A DNA stretch of 64,000 nucleotides from NCBI GenBank assembly GCA_947471745.1, contig CANJKZ010000084.1, forward strand, positions 4,952,501 through 5,016,500. Direction: 5' to 3'. The notes under the pieces were generated by a model. The model ran no database searches. It saw nothing but the letters and a program-made list of their open reading frames with translations, and was not told where the DNA came from. The translations under genes were made by a program, and so were the position numbers. This DNA comes from Closterium sp. Naga37s-1 (lineage: Eukaryota > Streptophyta > Zygnematophyceae > Desmidiales > Closteriaceae). This document shows, one piece after another, positions 11,758-24,500 of the stretch; positions within the stretch are counted from its first letter, which is position 1, and the number at the start of each line of letters is the position of its first letter.

Positions 11758-12531
11758 ACGGGGCATCAGCAGCAGAGGTTTAGGATCATTATCATACTTC
11801 CTCTTAGGTGTTAATCATAGGCTCATTGTTCATACTTCTTAGGCATTTGCTTGCCTTTTCTGGGCATATTCCTCACTTTGTGTCAGGCCCTGGCAGAAGG
11901 GTTTTACACAAATGTAGGAATGCGCCTTCTTTGTTTTGTAATTGGTGTTTGATTCTAATCATAACATAGCTTCCAGTATACGCAACGGCAGGAGGACCAT
12001 ACCTTAGCACAGAATACGGTGCTCGGGAGGAGGGAGTGACGAGAAGCAGGTGGGCTTAGTGGGGAGCAGAGTTCAGGAACAGGGGCTGTCTGGGAGTTGC
12101 ATTTGGGGGCCTACCAACAAAGGGAAGAACATTACAAGTACCGTAAGATAAGCATGATAGACGTCCTGTTTGGCTGGCGAGGGGTGTGCTGGAGCACGGG
12201 TCCTTGTAGGGTTACTTACCACATGGCAAAGATTCCTTGGCCTGAACGCGCACATCACATCACATCACATTGGCAAGCACAATAGCAGGCCTCTGCCAGG
12301 GGATCTTTTGCAAAAACAGAGCCGCTCTGTGCGTTCAATGGCGAAGAGCTACTTCTCTCTAAACAAAACATAACTTCTAAACCTGGACAAAACTGAATAA
12401 AGCTACATCTGACTCGCTCTTGGGGTTGAGCAGACACGTATTGAGCTCCTGCTGCAGCAGCTATCAAGAGACATCCTCCCCCTACCTGCTCTACAAGCTG
12501 TTAAAACTACTTACCGTGGCCCACCAATGTC
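11758..12531. other. convergent intergenic region (3' ends of NHL-like and polycystin genes)
   Basis: Presumed 3' untranslated regions of two convergent genes. An AATAAA occurs on the + strand near 12396. A short CACAT microsatellite lies near 12250. I see no coding exon. Confidence 0.5.
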
Positions 12532-15500
12532 TCAAGCAGCGTCCGAGTCACTCTGGGAATTCAACAGACGCAGAATTAGTTCCTGCTGCAGCAGCAGCTG
12601 CTGGTGCAATGCGCTCGCTTGCTCAATTGCTCTCATATCCTGCTGCACCACCTGCTTCTGCAGCCGCCTCACAGCCCTCCTCTGCAGCTGCACCTCCCCC
12701 TTGAGCACTTCTAGCCCCTCCGCTGTCATTGCAGCGTCTCTAGAAACCCTAGTGAGCGTGTCCTTGAGTTTCCTGTGCTCCTCCTCCTCCTCCTGCTGCT
12801 GCTGCTGCTCCTGCTCCCTCAGTGGTGCGACTGGGGGGCCCATCCCGTCGAGAACCTCCCCAAACTGCGCCAGGATCACGTTAGCTATGGGCCGAACCTC
12901 AATGGTAGGCTCGGGATCGGCCTGAAGGGGAGTGGGAGGAGGGAGTCAGAGAGGGAAGAGGTGAGGAAGTGGGTGTGGTTACGGTGTCTACTGATTACCT
13001 TATCAGCAAGCCGACCTGTTTTCTGGGCCGAATAAGCTCAACCAGCCAACCTACCTGTCATTTTAGCCGGAGTGAATCCAATTCAACCAGCCAGCCCACC
13101 TGGCGCTTGAAGCTGAAGCCTCCTTGCATGGAGTCAATGCCAGGGGGCCTGTTGGCAGCACAGCGCTCCAGCACCCCAAGCAGGAGAAGTGAAGAGATGT
13201 GAAGAGCAGAGAGTGACAGTGGGAGGGAGTGGGAGCAAGCAACCATCCAGCCCACCTGTCGTTTGAAGCTGAAGCCTCCGCCCCGCACGGAGTCACTGCG
13301 AGGGGGTCTGTTGGCAGCACAGCGCTCCAGCACCCCAAGCAGGGCGGCGGCATTCAGGCACCGCTTGCCTCGCATGCTCGTGCCTTTGGGAGTGGGAGCA
13401 AGCAACCAGGCAGCCCACCTGTCGTTTGAAGCTGAAGCCTCCGCCCCGCACGGAGTCACTGCGAGGGGGTCTGTTGGCAGCACAGCGCTCCAGCACCCCC
13501 AGCAGCGCGTCGGCATTCAGGCACCGCTTGCCCACCCGCAGCACTCTGCGCCGTCGCGCCTTGCTTCGCCCGAGGCCTCTGCAGCAGCGCCTGACTCGAT
13601 TCCAGCCCTCCTTGAGCGCTGCCACTGACTTGGCCACCACCGAATCCTCCAGCTGTGAGAGAGGAGAGAGGGAGGGAGGGAGGGAGGGAGGGGGAGGGAG
13701 GAACGGAGGGAAAATAGGAAAAGGGCAGCAGCGGCTGATTTGCCTGAAGCTCTTTTTGAGGGCTGATTTGCCGAGGCCATTATCGAATCCTCCAGCTGTG
13801 GGGGGAGGAGGAAGGGAGGAGAAAGAGCAGGAGGGAGAGGGGAATGGAGGGAGGAGGAGGGAGGGAGGGGAAGGAAGGGAGGAAGGGAGGGAAAGGGAGC
13901 AGCGGTTGTATTTTCTGAAGCCTCCTTTGAAGGGGCTGCAACTGACTTGGCCACTACTACATTCTCCAGCTGGGAAGGAGGAGAGAGGGAGGGAGTAAGA
14001 GGGGAAGGGAGGGAAAGAGGGACAGGATGAAATGGCAGCAGCGGTTGTATCGCCTGAAGATGCTTTTGCGGAATGCCATGGACTTGGTCATTTACAAAGT
14101 CGATCCACAGGCCTTATATTTGCGGTTCTCTTCATGGTATCAGAGCACCATGCAAGCATATATCTCTTGAGTCCAGTCAGAAATCTCACCATCCACACCA
14201 ACAACTACTCTGTTCTCGCTTCAACTCCCACCACCACACAGTCGCCCTCAAGCGCCTTTTGAGACGTCTTCAAGTCCCACCGAACAAAGACAAGTCTAGC
14301 TTACTCTCACCACTACACAGTCAGCCTCAGCACCCAATGCAAGGAGGCGGCCTGTGAGTCCACTCTCCCATTGCAGAGCAGTGCAGACACCACCACTCCA
14401 GAGACTGTGCTATTCCCGCGGCTGCAGAATAACCCTCCGCTCCGCACCCATCCACCGCAAGCATATGCTTGCCTTGAGAGTTGACTCATACAAGAGCAGA
14501 GGCTGTCCTGTCCCCATTGCACACCACCGCACCGCACCACAGGCTATCCCGTTCTCACCGCTACATATCTGTCCTCTTCCCCCAGCATAAGCAGGTGGCG
14601 CTGCAGCTTTCCCGGCTTCCAGTAGTCCGTTGAGAGGCGGCGCAGCACAGCACGTGTGTGCGTTGTGAGTCCACCAAAGAAAGAAAGACGAGTGTATCCT
14701 GCTCTCACCGTAACATCAACGTCCTCTGCGCCCAGCATGAGCAGGTGGCGCTGCAGCCTTCCCAGTTTCCAGTAGTCTGTTGAGAGGCGCAGCAGCACGT
14801 TGCGTAGCACAAACCACATGTCCACCGGGAACGCTGGTGACTCCTCCGTGGATTTCTGCGTGGGGGGAAGGGGGGAGGGGAAAAGGGAGGAAGGGAGAGA
14901 ATAGAGGAGGAAGGAAGGGACAGCAGCACGATGCACAGCACAAACCACATGTCCACCAGAAGGCTGGCGACTCCTCCGTGGATTTCCGGGTGGACGGGAG
15001 GGATGGAGATGAAATGACATGCCATATGGGGCTTGTGATTGCATTGAATGCATCTTAGGGCACACTTGCACACACCCGGACTTTCAGGAAAGGGTCGACA
15101 ACAATAGCAATGAGCACATTGAGCATCGGGAAGAGCATCACAAAGAGCATCACAAAGAGCATCACAAAGAGCATCACAAAGAGCATCACAAAGAGCATCA
15201 CAAAGAGCATCACAAAGAGCATCACAAAGAGCATCACAAAGAGCATCACAAAGAGCATCACAAAGAGCATCACAAAGAGCATCACAAAGAGCATCACAAA
15301 GAGCATCACAAAGAGCATCACAAAGAGCATCACAAAGAGCATCACAAAGAGCATCACAAAGAGCATCACAAAGAGCATCACAAAGAGCATCACAAAGAGC
15401 ATCACAAAGAGCATCACAAAGAGCATCACAAAGAGCATCACAAAGAGCATCACAAAGAGCATCACAAAGAGCATCACAAAGAGCATCACAAAGAGCATCA

Positions 15501-18500
15501 CAAAGAGCATCACAAAGAGCATCACAAAGAGCATCACAAAGAGCATCACAAAGAGCATCACAAAGAGCATCACAAAGAGCATCACAAAGAGCATCACAAA
15601 GAGCATCACAAAGAGCATCACAAAGAGCATCACAAAGAGCATCACAAAGAGCATCACAAAGAGCACCACAAAGAGCATCACAAAGAGCACCGGGAAGAGA
15701 ATCACGCTGATGTAGGTGATCCATGTCCAGGAGATGCGATGCGATGATGGCAACTGTGAGTGAGTGAGGTGCCAGGCATGCACCCCTCAAGTCAAACACG
15801 TACCCGTACTTCCAGGAACGCGTCGACGACAATGGCGATGAGCACGTTGAGCATGACAAACACCATGACGCTGATGTAGGCGATTCAGAAGATGAGATGA
15901 TGGCAGCTGTGAGTGAGGTGGCAGGCATGCACGCACCGTCTGACTTGCTGCTGTGATGACACGTACCCGGACTTCCAAAAAGGCGTCAACCACGATAGCG
16001 ATGAGCACGTTGAGCATGACGAACACCATGACGCTGATGTAGGCCACCCAGAAGATGATGGCTGCCGTGAGTGAGAGAGGTGACATGTATGCACCGTATG
16101 ACTCTCTGCTGTGATAGTACGTACCCTGACTTCCAAGAACGCATCCACCACGATGGCGATGAGCACGTTGAGCATGACAAACACCATCACGCTGATGTAG
16201 GCCACCCAGAAGATGATGGCTGCTGTGAGGTTCCACCCCTCCAGCTGAATGAAATAGTATCCGGTGCTGTTGTCGTTGATGAGAATGAGGAAGCAGGATA
16301 CCATCGACATGGCCACTGTGCTGAACTGTGGGCGGGGAAAGGGAGGAGGGGGGGGGGGGGGGGGGGTGGGGTGGAAGAGGGAGTGGAGGCAATGAGGTTC
16401 CACCCGTCCAGCTGTATGAAATAGTATCCGGTGCTGTTGTCGTTGATTAGGATGAGGAAGCAGGATACCATCGACATGGCCACTGTGCTGAACTGTAAGC
16501 GGGGAGAGAAGGGGGGGGTGGGGGGAGAATGGGTTGGTTTTCGATATAAGACGAGGAGTACCCAGAGCTCCGTGAGGTTCCACCCCTCCAGCTGAATGAA
16601 ATAGTATCCCGTGCTGTTGTCGTTTTTGAGGATGAGGACATGGCCACCCTGCTGAAGTAGTTTTAGAGGGAGAAGGTGATCAAAAGTATCCAATGGTACT
16701 GTTGAGACGTCTCAACAGGTAGGGAAGGACTTTTGAGGCGCCTCAAAAGACGTCTCAAAAGGTAGGGAAGGAGGAAGAAATGCACGAGGGCGGGGAAAGA
16801 ACTCCCACACACCTGCTACACTGCACCTGCCAACCCAATGGTACCGGATGGCAGCACCCTACGCCCAGCACAGCGCCGTACCTGCTCTAGCGTGCGGCCG
16901 AAGACCACGTAGGCGTAGAGAGAGAAGCCGAAGAACATGATGGCCCAGAGCAGGAAGAAATGCACGAGGGCGGGGAAGGCTGCTCACCCACCTGCTGCAT
17001 TGCACCTGCCAACCCAATAGTACCACTCCGCACCACACCCTGCCCAGCACCACACTCAACAGCACAAGCGTACCTGCTCTAGCGTTCGCCCAAACACCAC
17101 ATAGGCGTAAAGAGAGAAGCCGGTGAACATGATGGCCCAGAGCAGGAAGAAATGCACGAGGGCGGGGAAGGCTGCTGCCATGGTTCGTGTGAGGATGGCG
17201 ATGCGCGGCTGGAAGTCCATGAGCTTGAGCAGACGCAGCAGGAAGAGGAAGACGCTGGGTTGGGAGGGGGGGATTGTATGGGAGAAAGGGGGCGAGCGAA
17301 AGCATGGCAGGAGGTGAGAGGATGGCAATGCATGGCAGGAGGTGAGAGGATGGCAATGCATGGCAGGAGGTGAGAGGATGGCAATGCATGGCTGGAGGTG
17401 AGAGGATGGCAATGCATGGCTGGAGGTGAGAGGATGGCAATGCATGGCTGGAGGTGAGAGGATGGCAATGCATGGCTGGAAATCCATGAGGTTCAGCGGC
17501 GTAGCAGGAAGAGGAAGACGGTAGGGAGGGGGGGGGTGGAGGCGTGCCAGGGAGGATTGAACGGGAGAAAAGGGAGCGGCGAAAGGCAGCAGGAGGTCAA
17601 ACTTCAAAGGTTGTCAAGAGGTGGCTGGAGAATATCCCATGACTTCAGTAGGTGCAGGAGAAGAGGACGAAGATGAAGGATGAGGGAATGTGCGTTGGGT
17701 TTAAAAATCGAGACGATTCGTACGCCTCCTTCACATTCACTTGATGCCCTGCAGCGACATGGGGATGGGGCGCCACTGCACGAGGTTCCTCTATCTGTGC
17801 CTCACTGACACTCACTTGATTCTGTGCGGCGCTCACTTGATTCCCTGCAGTTTCCTATAAGTGCTCTCTTAGAGCCCTGCAGCCACTCACTTGATGCCCT
17901 GCAGCCACTCACTTGATGCCCTGCAGCCACTCACTTGATGCCCTGCAGCCACTCACTTGATGCCCTGCAGCCACTCACTTGATGCCCTGCAGCGACACGA
18001 GGATGGAGCGCCATTGCACGAGGTTGCGAATAGAGTCGTACACTGCCTGCGCCTGCTCGTAGCCCACCGGGGGGTACTGCAGCTGTTGGTGGGGGAAGGG
18101 TAGAGCAGGGGAGTGGGGTTGGGGGTGGTGGTGGAGGGGGAAGGGTAGAGCAGGGGAGTGGGGTTGGGGGTGGTGGTGGAGGGGGAAGGGTAGAGCAGGG
18201 GAGTGGGGTTGGGGGTGGTGGTGGAGGGGGAAGAGTAGAGCAGGGGAGTGGGGTTGGGGGTGGTGGTGGAGGGGGAAGGGTAGAGCAGGGGAGTGGGGTT
18301 GGGGGTGGTGGTGGAGGGGGAAGGGTAGAGCAGGGGAGTGGGGTTGGGGGTGGTGGTGGAGGGGGAAGGGTAGAGCAGGGGAGTGGGGTTGGGGGTGGTG
18401 GTGGAGGGGGAAGGGTAGAGCAGGGGAGTGGGGTTGGGGGTGGTGGTGGAGGGGGAAGGGTAGAGCAGGGGAGTGGGGTTGGGGGTGGTGGTGGAGGGGG

Positions 18501-21500
18501 AAGGGACTTGCAGGTATGCACAGGACGGAGTTGCAAACCCAGCCGTGTACTGCCTGCGCCTGCTCGTAGCCCACTAGGGGTACTGCAGCTGTTGGGGGGA
18601 GCGAGAGGAGAAATAGGGAAGAGATGTGCCAGGAGACCAGGATGGGATGGGACCACTGAGTTGTGCACCGCCTCTTTCCTGCTCGTAGCCCACACGCAGG
18701 AGGGTGCTGCAGTAGTTGAGGAGTCGACGGGTGGAGGAGAAAGGGGAAAAGGAGGAGGGATACGCGGGGTTAGCAAGACAGACAAGGATGGGAAGAGGCA
18801 CGTGGTGAGGCAACGACTCGCGCGGCAAGGCCAACGCCCGTGGCGAGACAAGGAAGGGCCCACCCAGCAAGGCAAGGCTAAGGTCTTTGTATCCAAGCAC
18901 TCACCCGGCGGACGAAGGGGGGATCCGCTTTGACGTGGATGTCGTAGCGCGGCTGCACCTGGAAGGCACCCGCCAGCTACTTCAAGAGTGATAAGCATGC
19001 ATGCTTACAACCCAGCAAGGCATGAGGCATGCTTACTCGCCAGACAAAGGGCGAGTCCCCCGTGATGTGGATGTCGTAGCGCGGCTGCACTGCACCTGGA
19101 AGGAGCCGGCCAGGCGCTTTGAGAATGTGGGACTGGGAATGCGCGTGGCCCAGTCAGAATGTGGGACTGAGCGGCAACAACCCAGTCAGCAAAGGCCCCG
19201 CTGCATGAAAGGGCTTACTCGCCAGACAAAAGGCGAGTCCCCCGTGACGTAGATGTCATAGCGAGGCTGTACCTGGAAGCCACCGGCCATCTGCACTGAT
19301 ATGATGAACCTGCACGGGGGAAGGGGTACGTGGGGGTTAAGAGCGGTGGCATGCGGTGGAGGTGAGGGGGAGATGAGATGCTTTGAGACAACTAAGAAAG
19401 CATTTGGAAAGAGCCGGCCAGTTGCACTGACTTTTGAGGCGCCTCAAAAGTCGTCTCTCTACCAAAAGTTGTTCACTTTCTCTCCCCTTGCGATGTGTCA
19501 CCACATGATGATGCCGATGAATTGGATGGCGAGAGAGAGCTCATCCAGCCACAACTCGACCTGCCACGTACCACTCCGCTCACCACTCTACTCACCACAC
19601 CACTTACTCACCACTTGCGCACCACTCCACTCACCACTTGCGCACCACTCCACTCACCACATGATGATGCCGATGAACTGGATGGTGAGAGAGAGCACAT
19701 CCAGCCAGTTCCACAGCGTTTGGAAGTACGATGTGATCTGAGGGGATGGGGGGAAGGGAAGTGGAGGGGAGGGGAGGGAGAGAACGCAAGGTTGCGTAAG
19801 GGAGAAGGAATGGCATTTGAGGCGAGGAAAGGCTGGCATCAAATCACAGAAGCAGCACCCAGCTCACTCTCCCGGTCTCAAGCCATCAGAGGAGCACAAC
19901 TTAGCTCACTCACTCACCCTGCCTGTCTCCAGCCAGCACTGAAACGCCTCGACGAGCTCCTCTATGAGGTTCCACACCACGGCGCACACATACAGCACCG
20001 TCACTGTCAGCCGCACCCAGTCGGCACTGGAGGAGTAGAGCTCCACGTCTACCGGATCCACGTTGTACGTGACTGCGATCTTGCCCCCGATCTGTGGGGA
20101 GGGGGATGAGGGTGGGTCTATGTTTAAGGTGCCTCAAGTTCACACAGTCGCCGGTCGGCACTGGAGGAATAGAACCCTCCACGTCTACTGGGTCCACATT
20201 GTACGTCACTGCTATCTTGCCCCCGATCCGTGAGGAGAGGGGGGGGAGAGGGCGATGGAGAGGGGAAGGGGCCTCAACAATGGACCACGGCGCACACATA
20301 CAGCACCATCACAGTCAGCCGCACAGTCGGCACTGGAGGAGTAGAGCTCCACGTCTACCGGATCCACATTGTATGTCACCGCTATCTTGCCGCTGATCTG
20401 TGGGGAGAGGCAGGGAGAGAGAGAATACTTTCAGGCTGATTCAGCAGTCACCTCAGGACACAAGAAGAGGGAGGAGGGTGTATGTCACTGCGATCTCACC
20501 CCAAAGGAGAGGGTGAGTTCCAGGTGTCGATCCAACAGGAATGCAGGTAGGAGAAAGTGGATTTCTGTTAGCACTACATTCCGCAGCCCTCTACAAAACC
20601 ACTCCACACCCTAAAACTGCGTATGAACTTCAATGCTTAGAACGACGCAGTTTGATTAAGGCTGTGGAGTGGTACCCGCAAGCAACCCTCTAAGAACTTC
20701 AATGTTTAATGCCATTGTTGTGTAAAATTGGGCCGCACACCCCCTGAACGGGTGTTATAACAGTGCGGGATGGCGCAACAAGGGGCTGTACATGGGACAA
20801 GTGCGGAGCAGCTGTGAACTGACCTCAAAGTTGAGTTTCACGGTGGTGTACACAAACAGACTGGAGTCGCCTGTGGTGGGTGGGTGGAGGGTGTAACAGG
20901 GGGTATTACAAGAGAAGGAAAAACTTATAAGTCGATGCAAGAGGTGTCGTGCCAGGGAAGGAAACACATGAGCCGATCAAAATGACATTCTAAGGGGAAG
21001 CAAAAGCAAGGCACAAAGAGCGAGCAGAATGTGCAGGATCAGGAGGAAATGGGAGAAAAGGGAGAAAGAGAGCAAAGACAATGCTATCATTGCAAGGCAA
21101 GGATCATGAGCACACGCACGCACTGTTGTAGGTGAGCATGGCGACGGAGCATGCCTTTTGAGACGTCTCAAAAGTGAGCATGGCGACGGAGCATGCCTTT
21201 TGAGACGTCTCAAAAGTGAGCATGGCGACGGAGCATGCCTTTTGAGACGTCTCAAAAGTGAGCATGGCGACGGAGCATGCCACCACCGCTGTTGTGTGCG
21301 CTGGGCCTGAGCCCATGTTTGAGGTGCCTCAAAAGGTAGCTATCTTCACAGCACAACACACCCCACAGACTCACGCACCGTTGTAGGTGAGCATGGCAAC
21401 AGACACGGACTGCGTGGTATTGTCGATGAAGAAGCTGTCCGCCAGATACTGCATGCGCCGCTGACAGGTGGGCATGGCACGGCACCCTAACCTAAACACA

Positions 21501-24500
21501 CCCACTCCACTCCATGCCATGACGCACCGTTGTAGGTGAGCATGGCGACGGAGACGTACTGCATGGCATTGTCGATAAAGAAGCTGTCCGCCAGATACTG
21601 CAGGCGCCACTGCTGTGGTGTGCTGTGAGGCTATTGTGGTGCGCTGAGCATGCCATGCCATCAATAGAGTGTGAGCATGGCACGGCGCCCTGAAACACAC
21701 ACCATTGTAGGTGAGCATGGCAACGGAGACGGACTGCGTGGCATTGTCGATAAAGAAGCTGTCTGCCAGATACTGCAGGCGCTGCGTGGCCGCCTCGTTG
21801 TCTAAGTTGATGTCGAATATCACCGGGAATACCTTCTCGTTCGCCTGGCACCAGTGGGGATGGGGGGGAAAGGGGGTGGGGAAGGGGGAGGGGGGATGAG
21901 AGCCCTAGTCATTGCCGCATGGCCGCCTCGTTGTCCAGGTTGATGTCGAATATCACGGGGAACACCGTCTCGTTCGCCTGGTGGGCGGGAGGGAGAGGGG
22001 GAAGGGGATGGGAGAGGGGTTGGGAGGGGTTATCATTGCACATGGCTGCCTCGTTGCCCAGACTGATGTGGAATATCACCGGGAACAACTTCTCGTTCGC
22101 CTGGCAAGAAAGAGGGAGGGAGGGAAGGAGGGTGGGGACGGGCAACGGGCTATTATTGCGCGTGCATGGGCCCTTTGTTGATTAAATTAAATTGATGGCA
22201 GATATCATCAGATATCATGATTGCTTGGTGCCATGACCACGCTCTTGCCAGGCTGGCGAGAAGAGGCTGGCGAGAAGAGGCACTCACCTTGGCGACTTGG
22301 AAGCCATATGGCACGCCGTCAGGCCGCGTCGCGATTGGCTGCATGGTGTCCACGTCAGCGCTGGTTAACGAGTCGTTGAGCGCCACGTAGGCGTCAGGGA
22401 GGTAGAGCGAGGAGGAGGGCAGGAAGTGTGGGTTGACGCCAAAGGGAGCTGTGGATATGCCGTTCATACAGTTTTGGAAGAGGGAGGAGAACCTGGGGGA
22501 TGGGTGGGAGGGAGAGGAGGGGGAGAGAGAGGCTGGGAGGTTGCTTGGTGAACGGTTGGGAGCGCAGTGGACATGCCGTTCATGCAGTGCTGCACGTTAG
22601 AAGTGGACCTTGGGGGTGGAGTGGGAGCGTGGAAGGGGGAAGAGAGGGGGTTGGGCGTGTTGAGAGGGAGAGTCCTCTGAACACGTTGTTAATGCTGTTG
22701 ATGCAGTGGTGAACATGCTGTTGATGCAGAGGTGAACATGCTGTTGATGCAGAGGTGAACATGCTGTTGATGCAGTGGTGAACATGCTGTTGATGCAGTG
22801 GTGAACATGCTGTGGTGGAAGAGGGATGAGAACCGGGGTGGAGGGGAGGAAGCAGAGAATGAAGATTTGAGGCGTCTTAAAGCAAGAAAGTGGAAGTGAG
22901 GGGAATTAAGGATGGAGAGGAGAGAAGCACGGGGAGGGAGGGGGGGGTGATGGTTAACATGCTGACCTTGATGGTGGACATGCTGACCTGGATAGGTGTC
23001 CAGCTGACCTGTATGGCTGGCAGGTTACGGCGTCCCACCGGGTCTGCTCGATTTTCAGTCCTATCAGCACCCTGCCATGCACAATTATGCCATGCACCAC
23101 ATGCCATGCACAATGCACCATGTGCCGTGCACCACGACATGAATGCCCCATGGAAGCAGACTCGACTTCAGTTAGTAGATAGAAAGCAATAAAAAAACCC
23201 GGTCCTGCCTCTAGCTGTACCCAGTCATCTGGCCAGGGCTACCCTACAGGAACAGCTAGTTATCCTATACTTTTTTCATACCCTCTCTTCTCTGTCCATC
23301 CATCTCACACCTCCTGAACACCTAACCTCCCCCTCTCCCCTCCCCTTCTCCATTCCTCCTCTCTCAGCCTCCCCCTTCCTCACCTGCTCTGGTCCGCCAC
23401 TAGGTACAGCGCCACCTCCTTTTAAAGCCAGGATCTCAAGTACTTCATTTGTTTTGCAGTTGGTGAATAGTGCTAGGCTGGGATTGGATGGCGAGCTGCA
23501 GAAGTTGTCAAGGAGTGAAGCGAGGGGTGCGAGGAAAAAACAAGTCGCAGGTTGTTTCCGAACCATCTAGGCACGGAAACTGGTTCGGGGCCGAAGCTAA
23601 AGTACCAGCGAATGTTTCAGATTCCCGAAATTCTCAAGTCCCCAGCAATTTGTTTTGCAATTGATGAAGGGGCAAAACGGGGAATGTGTCGCACAGTCAA
23701 CCCCAAACCCGTCACTCCACTTCGCCCACTCAAACAGGGTGACCCTAGCGTCAATTGTTTTGCAGTTGATGCCAAATTCTCTTACTTGAGATCCTGGCTT
23801 TAAGAATTTCAAGAGTGGTGCAAGCATACCCCTCTCCCCTCCCCCTCTCCCCCCCTTTCCCCCCACCCCACCTGTTCTGTTCCGCCACGAAGCGAGACAG
23901 CGCCACCTCCTCCGTGCCGTTTGCTGACGACGCATTGCCCGCCGCCGCGGCACCAGGCGCAGCTGCTGACGTGGCATTACCAGCCGACGCGGCTGCTGAC
24001 GTGGCATTGCCAGCAGACATGGCTGCTGACGTGGCATTTGAGAACATGTCAAGGGTGAAGGGGAAGGAGAGGCCATCCCCTATGGCTGACGTCATGCAGC
24101 ATGCTGGGTGGAGGGGGGCCATGCAATCGAGGTAAGTGGAGAGGGAGAGGGGGGAAAGTGGAAGGAGGGTGAGGAATGAGTCTGGTGCCGAAAAAGGGTG
24201 CAAAAGTTGGTGGCAGAAAGCGGGGATCGGAAAGCGGGGATTGGAAAGCGGGTGTTGGGTCGGAAACTGGGAGATGAAAAGGTCACTGCTGCTCACCATC
24301 TGGCTGACCAAGTGGCTATTCATGTGTTGCCTCAATACTTTCCAATTTCCACCATCTTCCCATCTTTCCCCACCACCCATCCCTTCCCACTGCCCATCCG
24401 TACCCACCACCCATCACCACCAGCCGCCCTATCACTCACCTCCTTCATCCGACCAAGCCTGTCCGTGAGGACAGACAGGGGTAGTACTGCGGGCAGAGAA

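Noticed and set aside
14137-14148. Copia primer-binding-like TGGTATCAGAGC in polycystin intron 27
   Set aside because: Only the 12-base motif is present. I found no LTR, target duplication or coding remnant around it, so it is not enough to call an element.
15019-15783. His/Lys/Glu-, Ser/Ile/Thr/Lys- and Leu/Phe/Val-repeat proteins of about 200-240 residues
   Set aside because: Translation of a 12-bp satellite that lies in a polycystin intron.
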